Shown here: positions 1-8,335 of the stretch, in pieces
Position numbering within the stretch: the first letter of the stretch is position 1
Layout of the letters: each line of letters opens with the position of its first letter
Assembly: GCA_035293985.1 (NCBI GenBank)
Contig: DATGLS010000017.1
Coordinates: 248,001 to 312,000 of the forward strand
DNA: 64,000 nt
Origin: JAVDCA01 sp035293985
GTDB taxonomy: Bacteria > Pseudomonadota > Alphaproteobacteria > Rhizobiales > Xanthobacteraceae
Direction: 5' to 3'
Translations under genes and position numbers: made by a program
Notes under the pieces: model-generated
The model's input: only the letters and a program-made list of their open reading frames with translations
Told to the model about the DNA's origin: nothing
Database searches by the model: none

Positions 1-848
1 TTCACGGTGTAAGGGGAGGCCATTGCCTCGACGTACAACACATCGGACGCCTTCGGATTCTTGGTGCCGGTGCTGGCCCACAGCAGCCGCTGCGCCCGAG
101 CGCCTTCATTGTAGGCGCGCATCCAGCGCGGCGAGGCAAGCAGCTCGCGATAGCTCCGATAAGCCTGCCGGCCAATCGCGATGCCGAGCTTGTCCTCGAG
201 CGCGGCCGGGACCTTGCCGCTAATTGCGGCGTCCCAGCGGCTGACGAAGATCGATGCCACCGAGGCGACCTCCGCCTGGAGGCCCGCCTTGATGCGACGC
301 TCGATGCCGCGCATGTAGGCGTCGGCGGCAGCGACGTATTGCGCGTTCGAGAACAGCAGGGTGACATTGACCGGCACGCCGGCGAAGATCGACTCCTCGA
401 TCGCCGGCAGGCCTTGCGGGGTGCCGGGAATCTTGATCATGACGTTGGGCCGGCCCGCCTGATCATGCAGCTCCTTGGCGATCGCGATGGTCGCCCTGGT
501 GTCGTAGGCGAGCAGCGGCGAGACCTCGAGCGAGACCCAGCCGTCGAGACCGGAGGTGCGGTCCCAGATCGGCCGAAACAGATCGGCCGCCTGGGTCAGA
601 TCCTCGATCGCAAGCTCGAAGAACAGCTTCTCGCCCGACTTGCCGGCCGCCACCTTCTGACGGATCGAAACGTCGTAGGCATCGCCCTTGCTGATGGCCT
701 GATCGAAGATCGTCGGGTTCGAGGTGAGCCCGGTCACCGAGAGCTCGTCGATGTAGCGGCGCAACCCGCCGCTGTTGAGCAGATCGCGCGTGATGTTGTC
801 GAGCCAAATGCTCTGTCCAAGATCATGCAGGGCTTGTGTCGGTTTCAT
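1..848 (-). CDS. tal: Transaldolase, 3' part cut by window edge
   Basis: Transaldolase moves a dihydroxyacetone unit between sugar phosphates in the non-oxidative pentose phosphate pathway (cytoplasm). The first 282 codons are visible. They carry the conserved GLTSNPTIF stretch (residues 40-48), EVSPLLAYDT near residue 108 and the Schiff-base lysine region VMIKIPG with Lys139. The ATG follows the zwf stop by 14 bases, so the two genes form one operon. In related bacteria transaldolase is often fused to phosphoglucose isomerase; the C-terminal end lies outside the window, so a fusion cannot be excluded. Confidence 0.93.
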   Translation of the reverse strand, partial: MKPTQALHDLGQSIWLDNITRDLLNSGGLRRYIDELSVTGLTSNPTIFDQAISKGDAYDVSIRQKVAAGKSGEKLFFELAIEDLTQAADLFRPIWDRTSGLDGWVSLEVSPLLAYDTRATIAIAKELHDQAGRPNVMIKIPGTPQGLPAIEESIFAGVPVNVTLLFSNAQYVAAADAYMRGIERRIKAGLQAEVASVASIFVSRWDAAISGKVPAALEDKLGIAIGRQAYRSYRELLASPRWMRAYNEGARAQRLLWASTGTKNPKASDVLYVEAMASPYTV

Positions 849-862
849 TGCGTGGACCTCGT

Positions 863-2470
863 TCACTTTGATTGAGTCTGCGCGGGCTGCGCGTGCGCGG
901 TCCCGTGGCGGCCACGGCCCGTGATCGGTCGCCACTTGCGGCCGTCGCGCGCGATCAGGCGATCCGCCGCCGCGGGGCCGGTGCCGCCGGCGGCGTAGTT
1001 GGGAAAATCGTCCGGGGCGTTTCGCGCCCACTCGTCGATCAGCCCCTGCACGGCGCACCAGGAGGCCTCGACCGTATCGGCGCGCTGAAACAAGGTGGCG
1101 TCGCCGATCAGGCAATCATAGATCAGCGTCTCGTAGCCGACGGCGGCGATCGGCGCGAAAAAGTCGCGGTAGGCGAAGTCCATGTCGACGCCGTCGATCT
1201 CGATCTCGGCGCCCGGGCGCTTGGCGCTGAAGCTCACCGACAGTCCCTCGTCCGGCTGGATGCGCAGGGTCAGGATATTCGGCGGCAGGCCGTCGACCGG
1301 CGTATCGCGAAACAGCGAATAGGGCGCCTGGCGGAATTGCACCGCGATCTCGGTGGTGCGGGCGGTGAGCGCCTTGCCGGTGCGCAAATAGAACGGGACG
1401 CCGGCCCAGCGCCAGTTGTCGATGCCGAGCTTCATCGCGACATAGGTCTCGGTCACCGAATCCGGCGCCACGTTGGGCTCCTGGCGATAATCGCGCACAG
1501 GCTTGCCGAGCACGGTGCCGGCGCCGTACTGGCCGCGCACCGCGTTGGCGGCCGTGACGGGATGAACCGCGTGGATCAGCTCGGTCTTCTTGGCCCGCAC
1601 GTCGTCGGCGTCGAACGAGATCGGCGGCTCCATGCCGATCATGGCGAGCAACTGGAAGAGATGGTTCGGCACCATGTCGCGCAGCGCGCCGGTCTGCTCG
1701 TAGAAGCGCCCGCGTCCCTCGACGCCCACGGTCTCGGCGGCGGTGATCTGCACATGATCGATGTGATCGCGATTCCACAACGGCTCGAAAATGCCGTTGG
1801 CGAAGCGCAAGACGAGAATGTTCTGCACCGTCTCCTTGCCGAGGAAATGATCGATCCGATAGATCTGGTCCTCGGACAGGACCTTGAGGATCCGCGCATT
1901 GAGCGCCTTGGCGGACGCAAAGTCGTGGCCGAACGGCTTCTCGACGACCACGCGGCGCCACGCCTTCTCCGACTGCCGCGCGAGCCCGGCGCGGCCGAGC
2001 TGGTCGACGATCGGGCCGAAGAAGCGGTCGCCGACCGCGAGATAGAACAGCACGTTGCCGGCGCCGTCCCCCGACTTCTGCTTCTCGGCTAGGAGCCCGC
2101 CGAGCCGGTCGAAGGTCTCGGGCTCGGTGAAATCGCCGCGCATGTAGTGCATGCGCTCGACGAGCCATGAGCAGATCTCGCCTTCGCCTGCGTTACCCGG
2201 CGAGGCGTCCTGGATCGCCTGAGCCATCATCTGGCGCCATTGCTCGGTGGTGCGGTCGTTGTGATCGACGCCGACGATGGCGAACTCGTCGGGAAGCTCG
2301 CGGGCGCGCACCAGATGGCAGAGCGCCGGGACGATGAGGCGCCTGGTGAGATCGCCGCCGGCGCCGAAGATCGTCATGGTGGCGGGGGCGAGCTGGCGGC
2401 GGTAAAGGCCCTGGGGCGGCCCGCTGCCAGCCTGCCCGGCGGCGCGCGCTTGTGCGACGTCCTGATCCAT
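863..2470 (-). CDS. zwf: Glucose-6-phosphate 1-dehydrogenase
   Basis: This enzyme oxidises glucose 6-phosphate to 6-phosphogluconolactone with NADP+ and is the entry step of the oxidative pentose phosphate and Entner-Doudoroff routes. The 535-residue protein has the nucleotide-binding GAGGDLT motif at 36-42, EKPFG at 177-181 and the active-site signature RIDHFLGKE at 205-213. It carries about 30 extra N-terminal residues before the Rossmann strand. It is the first gene of a zwf-tal operon. A near-consensus EcfG promoter lies upstream, so NADPH supply may be stress-induced (inference). Confidence 0.96.
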   Translation of the reverse strand: MDQDVAQARAAGQAGSGPPQGLYRRQLAPATMTIFGAGGDLTRRLIVPALCHLVRARELPDEFAIVGVDHNDRTTEQWRQMMAQAIQDASPGNAGEGEICSWLVERMHYMRGDFTEPETFDRLGGLLAEKQKSGDGAGNVLFYLAVGDRFFGPIVDQLGRAGLARQSEKAWRRVVVEKPFGHDFASAKALNARILKVLSEDQIYRIDHFLGKETVQNILVLRFANGIFEPLWNRDHIDHVQITAAETVGVEGRGRFYEQTGALRDMVPNHLFQLLAMIGMEPPISFDADDVRAKKTELIHAVHPVTAANAVRGQYGAGTVLGKPVRDYRQEPNVAPDSVTETYVAMKLGIDNWRWAGVPFYLRTGKALTARTTEIAVQFRQAPYSLFRDTPVDGLPPNILTLRIQPDEGLSVSFSAKRPGAEIEIDGVDMDFAYRDFFAPIAAVGYETLIYDCLIGDATLFQRADTVEASWCAVQGLIDEWARNAPDDFPNYAAGGTGPAAADRLIARDGRKWRPITGRGRHGTAHAQPAQTQSK

Positions 2471-2497
2471 GTCGATACCTGGGCCCCAAGCTGAGGT

Positions 2498-2523
2498 AAC
2501 GCGTCAAGCCGACAATTCGTTCA
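2498..2523 (-). promoter_or_regulatory. EcfG-like promoter upstream of zwf
   Basis: On the minus strand it reads TGAAC-N17-CGTT, one mismatch to the general-stress consensus GGAAC-N16/17-CGTT. It sits about 30 bases upstream of the zwf ATG and points towards it. Confidence 0.4.
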
Positions 2524-2704
2524 CCCGCGAGCGCATTCGCCGCAGGGCGACGGCATTAGCCTAATGTGGGCCATCGAGATGCGATGAACAACGGCGTGCG
2601 GCTGTTTTTACCCGCGCCGGGCAACCCGTGCCATGTGAGGTGAGCACGGTCACCCGGATCGCTTCGCTCGCCACCCTCCCCTTCCGGGAAAGGGAAGAGC
2701 GTCG

Positions 2705-4051
2705 CTACTGCGCGGCGGCGCTGACGCGCCAGACGGTGTTGCCGACGTCGTCGGCGATCAGCAGCGCGCCGGTCTTGTCGATCGCGACGCCGACCGGGCG
2801 GCCGCGCGCCTCGCCGCTCTGGTTGAGGAAGCCGGTCACGACGTCTTCGGCCTTCCCATTCGGATGGCCTCCGCTGAACGGGACGAACACCACCTTGTAG
2901 CCGTTGAGCTGCGGGCGGTCCCAGCTCCCGTGCTCGCCGACGAAGGCGCCGCCGCGATACTTCTGCGGCAGGCTGCTCGCGGTATAGAACGCGAGCCCGA
3001 GGGGGGCGACGTGCGAGCTGAGCGCATAATCGGGAACGATCGCTTTCTCGACCAGGTCTGGCCGCTGCGGCTTCACGCGGGCGTCGACGTGCTGGCCGAA
3101 ATAGCTGTAGGGCCAGCCGTAGAAGCCACCGTCCTTCACCGAGGTCATGTAGTCCGGCACGAGATCGGGGCCGAGCTCGTCGCGCTCGTTGACCACCGTC
3201 CACAAGGCGCCGCTCTGCGGCTCGAAGCTGAGCCCATTCGGGTTGCGCAGACCGCTTGCGAAGATGCGCCAACGGCCGGTCGCGCGATCGACCTCCCAGA
3301 TCGCGGCGCGGTTCTTCTCGGCCTGCATGCCGTTCTCGGTGATGTTGCTGTTGGAGCCGACACCGACATAGAGCAGCGATCCATCGCGGCTGGCGACGAG
3401 GCTCTTGGTCCAGTGATGATCGATCGGGCCGCCGGGCAGCTCGGTGAGCCGGTTGCCGGGATCGGTGATCTTCGTGTCGCCCTCGTGATAGGGGTACTGC
3501 ATGATCGCGTCCGTATCGGCGACGTAGAGGTCGTTGCCGACGAGCGCCACGCCGAAAGGCGAATTCAGGTGATCGAGAAAGACGCCGCGCGAGGTCACCT
3601 TGCCGCTGTCGTCGGTGCGCAGCAGCGTGATGCGATTGCTCGGCCCGGTGTCGCCGCCCGACGTCACCCAGGACTCGATCAGGCCCATGACGATGTCCTT
3701 CGGCCGCGCGATCGGCTGCACGTTGGGGGACTTGGATTCCACCACCAGCACGTCGCCATTGGGCAGGATGTAGATCGAGCGCGGGTGTTGCAGATTCTGC
3801 GCCAATGCCTCGACCTTGAGCCCCGGCGCGACGGTCGGCGTCTCACCCTGCTTCCAGCCGACGACCTTGGCGAGATGCATCGGCGGGAACAGATACTCCT
3901 GCGGCGCCGGCAGCACCGGATTGGGACCGATCTGGCTCATGACGTCGAAGTCGTCGGCGGCACCGGCCGCCACGGCCGCGAGCGAGAGGCCCGCGAGCGC
4001 GAGCAACGCAGCAGTCCCCGCACAGCCGCGGGGGGAAGACCGTCGCGGCAT
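2705..4051 (-). CDS. Exported PQQ-type sugar dehydrogenase (sorbosone dehydrogenase family)
   Basis: A 448-residue six-bladed beta-propeller oxidoreductase of the soluble glucose / L-sorbosone dehydrogenase family, which usually binds pyrroloquinoline quinone. The N terminus is a signal peptide: a basic start then a hydrophobic run of about 20 residues ending near AAGA. Propeller landmarks include LPNGDVLVVES, NSPFGVAL, RNPNGLSFEP and a late GEHGSWDRP. The start was chosen because its ATG overlaps the stop of the upstream DUF2231 gene (ATGA), which implies translational coupling, and because the signal peptide begins there. The substrate is unknown. Electrons probably pass to the membrane, where the DUF2231 partner may help (inference). 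Confidence 0.85.
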   Translation of the reverse strand: MPRRSSPRGCAGTAALLALAGLSLAAVAAGAADDFDVMSQIGPNPVLPAPQEYLFPPMHLAKVVGWKQGETPTVAPGLKVEALAQNLQHPRSIYILPNGDVLVVESKSPNVQPIARPKDIVMGLIESWVTSGGDTGPSNRITLLRTDDSGKVTSRGVFLDHLNSPFGVALVGNDLYVADTDAIMQYPYHEGDTKITDPGNRLTELPGGPIDHHWTKSLVASRDGSLLYVGVGSNSNITENGMQAEKNRAAIWEVDRATGRWRIFASGLRNPNGLSFEPQSGALWTVVNERDELGPDLVPDYMTSVKDGGFYGWPYSYFGQHVDARVKPQRPDLVEKAIVPDYALSSHVAPLGLAFYTASSLPQKYRGGAFVGEHGSWDRPQLNGYKVVFVPFSGGHPNGKAEDVVTGFLNQSGEARGRPVGVAIDKTGALLIADDVGNTVWRVSAAAQ

Positions 4052-4506
4052 CAGGTGATCTCCTCTACGGCGCGGACCTCGTAGCGCCAGCGCGTCGCGT
4101 GCCAGAATCCGCCGGCGAGGAGGAGAATGAGCACGACGGCCGCCGAGAGCGCGAGCCCCCATGGCATGACCGACGTCCAGGCGTCGCGCGTGTGCACGAA
4201 CATGTTGAGCGTGGCGAGCAGCAGCGCGACGATGTAGCCGATGACGATGGGCCAGCTCGGGAAGCCGATCACGGAACGCGTCGCGATCAGCTCGATGAGG
4301 GCGACGAGGAGGCTCAACCAGCCGACCAGGGCGCCGACCGTTACGAGCCATGTGGAAAAGTCCGCCCACATCACGTTGGCGGATTGCACGTACATGACGT
4401 CGGTCGCGAGACCGCCGATCAGGCACGACGCCGCGAAAACCAAGGGGATTGGGAAGATCGGGGCTCTCGCATGGAGCCCGCGGGCGGGCGGCGCGACGGT
4501 GGCCAT
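4051..4506 (-). CDS. DUF2231 family membrane protein
   Basis: A 151-residue integral membrane protein with four hydrophobic segments: roughly residues 17-36, 45-75 (long or paired), 84-104 and 118-140. It resembles DUF2231 proteins, whose role is undefined but which often accompany periplasmic dehydrogenases. The short form starting MATVAPP is preferred because the longer upstream reading frame has no protein-like composition. It is the first gene of a two-gene unit with the sugar dehydrogenase and has an exact EcfG-type promoter 35 bases upstream. Confidence 0.8.
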   Translation of the reverse strand: MATVAPPARGLHARAPIFPIPLVFAASCLIGGLATDVMYVQSANVMWADFSTWLVTVGALVGWLSLLVALIELIATRSVIGFPSWPIVIGYIVALLLATLNMFVHTRDAWTSVMPWGLALSAAVVLILLLAGGFWHATRWRYEVRAVEEIT

Positions 4507-4540
4507 CACGGATGCCTGTCGGAGCGTGTTACGCTGGTCA

Positions 4541-4566
4541 AACGATCCGCGTGACCACCCGGTTCC
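4541..4566 (-). promoter_or_regulatory. EcfG-type promoter, exact consensus
   Basis: The minus strand reads GGAAC-N17-CGTT, an exact match to the general-stress sigma factor consensus. It points at the DUF2231-sugar dehydrogenase pair. Confidence 0.7.
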
Positions 4567-4750
4567 CGTCGCGACGCGATGACGAGCGCGAGTCGGGTTT
4601 GCGGCGGATTGGTTCCAGCTCCCTTGCCGGCGGACACTATCGCGCCTTCGCGAAATGCGGTTGGCGAAATTGCGACTGAACGAATGGCCCGCATCGCATC
4701 GGCGGGCCGTCGAGGGCGTTTGTGTAAGGGAGCAAGAACGGAGATGAAAT

Positions 4751-5653
4751 GTGAGTGGCGAACCTCGTCCCCTACCCGTCTGGGATCGACGCGCCGGCCG
4801 GCAGTTCGAGGAGTTCATGGAGGACCATCCGGCCACTTATGACAGTCGCCCGCACCGGTCGATGACGCAATGGCTAGAGTCCTCGCGCCTCTACGACTGG
4901 CTGGTCGCGGCGTACCAGAATTCGGCGTGGAGCAAGCGCGCGATTTCCCCCTTCATCAAGAAGCACCAGATCGACATGAGCGAGTTCAAGCCGGTCATCT
5001 ATCGCTCCTTCGCCGATTTCTTCGATCGCGAATTCCGTCCTGGCCAGCGGGAGTTTCCCACCACGTCCGGCGAGATGGGCGCCTTCTCCGAGGCCCGCTA
5101 CTTCGCCTGGTCGGCGTGGAGCGAGAAGCAGGAATTCCCCGTCAAAGGGCAGTCATTGACGCCATCCCGCCTGCTCGGCAGCGAGGAACGCGCGGCGCCG
5201 TTCGCGGGCGGGCCGCTGCTGCTCGCGCGCCTCGCGCCGGTCGACTACCACCACAACCACTATTTCGACGACGGGTCGACGGTGGAGACCGCGTTGGAGG
5301 GCGGCCGACTATGGACCGTCAACTGGCACGCCCTGCGCCACCAGCCGGATATCCTGTTTCGCAATCATCGCCAGATCAGCATTCTCGACACCCGCAACTT
5401 CGGCAAGGTCGCGTTCGTCGAGGTCGGCGCGATGTCGGTCGGGCGCATCCAGCAGGTGCATCCGCTCGATGCGCCGTTCGCCCGCGGCGAGGAAAAGTCG
5501 GTGTTCAAGTTCGGCGGCTCGGCGGTCGTGCTGCTCGGCGAGCGCGGCGCCTGGACGCCCGCGGACGACCTGCTCGAGCGCACGGCTCAGGGCATCGAGA
5601 CGCTGGTGCGTCTCGGCGACGTGATTGCGCGCGCCGGGCACCGCGGCGACTGA
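4751..5653 (+). CDS. Phosphatidylserine decarboxylase-family proenzyme
   Basis: The protein (300 aa, GTG start) belongs to the pyruvoyl-dependent phosphatidylserine decarboxylase family, which makes phosphatidylethanolamine at the membrane. The cleavage motif GGS is at 255-257, where Ser257 would become the pyruvoyl group, and the histidine region PVDYHHNH is at 163-170. It lacks the usual N-terminal transmembrane segment. The normally conserved acidic SPxDG stretch is instead TTSGEMGAFSEARY around 104-117, so the proteolytic Asp may be replaced by Glu. The stop overlaps the start of the next gene (TGATG), so it is coupled to a C39-like protein. Substrate specificity is open. Confidence 0.85.
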   Translation: MSGEPRPLPVWDRRAGRQFEEFMEDHPATYDSRPHRSMTQWLESSRLYDWLVAAYQNSAWSKRAISPFIKKHQIDMSEFKPVIYRSFADFFDREFRPGQREFPTTSGEMGAFSEARYFAWSAWSEKQEFPVKGQSLTPSRLLGSEERAAPFAGGPLLLARLAPVDYHHNHYFDDGSTVETALEGGRLWTVNWHALRHQPDILFRNHRQISILDTRNFGKVAFVEVGAMSVGRIQQVHPLDAPFARGEEKSVFKFGGSAVVLLGERGAWTPADDLLERTAQGIETLVRLGDVIARAGHRGD

Positions 5654-6291
5654 TGGCGGCCGGCACCAAGCTTGCCGTCAGCGCGCGCGGCCGCGGCATC
5701 GCGCTCGACACCCGCGATATGCGCCAGAGCCACGCGATGTGCGGCCCCGCGTCCTTGCGCATCGTGCTGGATTACTTCGGGACTTCGCTGCCCGAAGAGG
5801 TCATCGCGCGCGCCTGCCGATCGAGCGACAAGACGGGCACCACCGGCACGAACCTCGTACGCGGCGCGCGGCGGCTCGGCTTTTCGGCGCACATCGTCGA
5901 CGGCGCGGATTTCCGCACCATTGAACGATGGCTGGTACGCAATACGCCGGTGATCGTCGACTGGATGAGCTCCATCGCTCGCCACCCCGTCCGCGAGGCG
6001 ATGCCATGCGGGCATTATTCGGTCGCGTGCGGTCTCGATCGCGCGCACATCCTGCTGCAGGACCCGGCGATCGGTCGCCGCCGCAGGCTCTCGCGCCGGG
6101 AGTTCGCGAACCTGTGGTTCGATTTCGTCGGCATCCGGCCACGGCGGGAGGATCTGATCATCAGGCGGCTGATCGTCGTCGAGGCGCCGCGGCCGACAGC
6201 GCCTACTTCTGGCGCACCGGCACGTAATCGTCCTCGCCGGCAACGTCGCCAGCGGCCTGGCCGGACCGCCGCGCGACGGCGCTCGCCATGA
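5653..6291 (+). CDS. C39-peptidase-like protein
   Basis: A 212-residue papain-fold protein resembling the C39 (double-glycine leader) peptidase domain. The three expected catalytic residues are visible: Cys30 in QSHAMCGPASL, His121 in CGHYSVACG and Asp137 in LLQDPAIG. There is no ABC transporter attached and no signal peptide. It is translationally coupled to the decarboxylase-like proenzyme. The last 30 or so residues are Arg/Pro-rich and overlap by 89 bases the 3' end of the convergent flavoprotein gene, so the tail may be a read-through extension. A role in processing the proenzyme or an export substrate is only inference. Confidence 0.75.
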   Translation: MAAGTKLAVSARGRGIALDTRDMRQSHAMCGPASLRIVLDYFGTSLPEEVIARACRSSDKTGTTGTNLVRGARRLGFSAHIVDGADFRTIERWLVRNTPVIVDWMSSIARHPVREAMPCGHYSVACGLDRAHILLQDPAIGRRRRLSRREFANLWFDFVGIRPRREDLIIRRLIVVEAPRPTAPTSGAPARNRPRRQRRQRPGRTAARRRSP

Positions 6292-7321
6292 GGATGTGCG
6301 CGGCATTGCGCACCTCGTTCTCGATCGCGGTGTCGGCGTCGAGCGCGTCGTGGCTCGTCGCATACGGCTCCCAATAGCCGATGTAGCGATCGAGCTGCGC
6401 GCCGCGCCCGGCGGGCACGAGCCGCATGAAGGAGAGCCAATCGACGATGGCGCGACGGACATTCTCCGCGCCCTCGACGTCGCCATGCACGACGACCGAG
6501 AAGACCCGTCCGGCGAGATGACGCGGATAATCCCAGCCGGCGAGCTCGATCGCCTTGGCCCGCGCCGCATCCTTGCCGTGCGTGCGCGTCGGATCGGGAT
6601 TGCCGCCGTCGGCGCACACCAGGCGGTCCATCATCAGCTTGAGCGGCGACGAGGTCTGATACCAGTTCACCGGCGTGACGATCATGACGCCGTGCGCCTC
6701 GACCCACATCGGATAGATCTCGTTCATCCAATCGTGCGTCTGGCCGAGCGAATAGTTCGGGTAGCACGAGCAGGGCCAATGGCAGAGCGCCGCCGAGGTC
6801 GAGTAGCATGCCTTGCAGGGATGAATGTGGCGCCCGTATTCCGAGGCGAGGCGCGACAGATCGAGGCAGGAAACCGCGGCGCCGCGGTCGACGAGCACGC
6901 GCCGCGCCACCTCGATCAGGCGGAAGCTTTTCGACATCTCGCCCGGGCATGTATGCTCCGAGCGCGCCGATCCGTTGATCAGCAGGATGCGCACAGGGCC
7001 GCCTGCTTCGTCGTGCCGCCGCTGGGCCGCCGCGATGGCGTCACGCGCCGCCAGCCAATCGACCGAGAGGTCGTAATCCGGATCGGCGAACTCGGCGCCG
7101 GCCCTGCGCGTGTGCGGGCTCTTGCGCGAGTGCGCATAGGCGTCCCAGGCCGCATCGGCCACGCGCGCGAGCTCGTTGCTCAAAGAATCGAACGCTGGAT
7201 CGCGGAAGGGCGCGAGAAAGCGTCGCTTGAACTCGGCCTCGTCCAATCGCGGGCTCGGCATGCCGCGGCGCGGCGCGGGCGCCGCGGCGATCTTGGCCAG
7301 GCCCTTCATGCGGCCCTCCAC
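6203..7321 (-). CDS. NADPH-dependent FMN reductase / flavodoxin-fold protein
   Basis: This 372-residue protein has a flavodoxin-like FMN reductase core beginning near residue 110 (ILLINGSAR, then a P-loop-like phosphate site) and a conserved TPVNWYQTSSPLKLMMDR stretch that lines the flavin. A Cys-rich segment (CKACYSTSAALCHWPC, around 170-185) could bind metal or a cluster, as in iron-sulfur flavoproteins. The N-terminal 105 residues are unassigned. An internal ATG four codons downstream is an alternative start. It likely reduces quinones, nitro compounds or FMN with NADPH; the substrate is unknown. Confidence 0.82.
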   Translation of the reverse strand: MEGRMKGLAKIAAAPAPRRGMPSPRLDEAEFKRRFLAPFRDPAFDSLSNELARVADAAWDAYAHSRKSPHTRRAGAEFADPDYDLSVDWLAARDAIAAAQRRHDEAGGPVRILLINGSARSEHTCPGEMSKSFRLIEVARRVLVDRGAAVSCLDLSRLASEYGRHIHPCKACYSTSAALCHWPCSCYPNYSLGQTHDWMNEIYPMWVEAHGVMIVTPVNWYQTSSPLKLMMDRLVCADGGNPDPTRTHGKDAARAKAIELAGWDYPRHLAGRVFSVVVHGDVEGAENVRRAIVDWLSFMRLVPAGRGAQLDRYIGYWEPYATSHDALDADTAIENEVRNAAHILMASAVARRSGQAAGDVAGEDDYVPVRQK

Positions 7322-7683
7322 CGTTTGCCGCGCGGGGACGCTTTCGATCCGCTGGCACCGCGCATCTTCGCGTCGAATTGAATGCGTTTGCCGGGCATCG
7401 AACTTCGCATCCCAAGGTCACATCGCCGTCGAAGCAATATCGCCATTGAAGGCAATATCGCGCACCGCGGTCGCCGAGGCTTCCGACGCGACCGTGAAAC
7501 CGCCATCATCCGCGCTCGGTTCCGGGCGCCGCTGGAACCGCATCGCGGTTTGCGCCTTTAGACGCACAGGACATTGTGCATTCGCGTGCAGCGCACGCTG
7601 CGCGATCAGGGATGGGCGCGTCAGCGGAGAAGCTGAGGCAAATCCGATCCCCATGCGAGAGACGATGCGATGGACAAGACACC
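7322..7683. other. Divergent intergenic region
   Basis: No gene seen. It separates the flavoprotein and pyrophosphatase genes and should hold both promoters. GAAGCAATATCGC (7431-7443) recurs nearly exactly at 7448-7461. A weak EcfG-like element, GGAAC-N16-CCTT, lies at 7534-7558 on the plus strand. Confidence 0.4.
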
Positions 7684-8271
7684 ATGACCGCCGCCAGCGC
7701 ACGGCACACCGTCCTGTCGGAAATCTCACCCTTCGACCACAAGTCGAAGGGGAATCCGGAAAAGGACGACCTCCGGATCGTCGTCGAGACCCCGCGCGGC
7801 AGCCGCGCCAAATACAGCTACGATCCCGACTGCGACTGCATGGAGCTGTCGACGGTCCTGCCGGAAGGCATGGTGTTTCCCTACGATTTCGGCTTCGTGC
7901 CCGGGACGCTGGGCGAGGACGGCGATCCGATCGATGTCCTCATCCTGATGGACGCATCGGTGGTCCCGGGTTGCGTCGTGCGCGCCCGGCTCATCGGCGC
8001 GATCGAGGCCGAGCAGAAGGACAACGGCAAGTGGGTGCGCAACGACCGCCTCATCGCGGTGGCGACGCACGCCCAGACCTATGACGAGGCGCGCAAGCTG
8101 TCCGACCTGCGGCCGCATCTCGTGCGGGAGATCAAGCAGTTCTTCGCGAACTACAACGAGCTGCGCGATCGCCGCTTTCGCGCCCGTGCCGAGGCTGGTC
8201 CGAACAAGGCAAAGGCGTTGGTCAAGCAGGGCTTGAAACGATTCCAGAGCAAATCGGCCAAGAAGAAATAG
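7684..8271 (+). CDS. ppa: Inorganic pyrophosphatase (family I)
   Basis: Soluble family I pyrophosphatase hydrolyses PPi to two phosphates in the cytoplasm, pulling biosynthetic reactions forward. The 195-residue protein contains FPYDFGFVPGT and the metal-binding signature DGDPID (79-84) followed by Asp90. The C terminus is Lys-rich. The upstream reading frame continues without a stop, but ATG at 7684 gives the family-like N terminus. No operon partner. Confidence 0.93.
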   Translation: MTAASARHTVLSEISPFDHKSKGNPEKDDLRIVVETPRGSRAKYSYDPDCDCMELSTVLPEGMVFPYDFGFVPGTLGEDGDPIDVLILMDASVVPGCVVRARLIGAIEAEQKDNGKWVRNDRLIAVATHAQTYDEARKLSDLRPHLVREIKQFFANYNELRDRRFRARAEAGPNKAKALVKQGLKRFQSKSAKKK

Positions 8272-8335
8272 CGTCCGCGCCGTCAATGATGCTCGATCCC
8301 AGAAAGCAGAGCGAATCCAAGAGCTCGTTGCCAGC

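Noticed and set aside
872..2092. Plus-strand frame opposite zwf
   Set aside because: Shadow of zwf; no start signal or domain.
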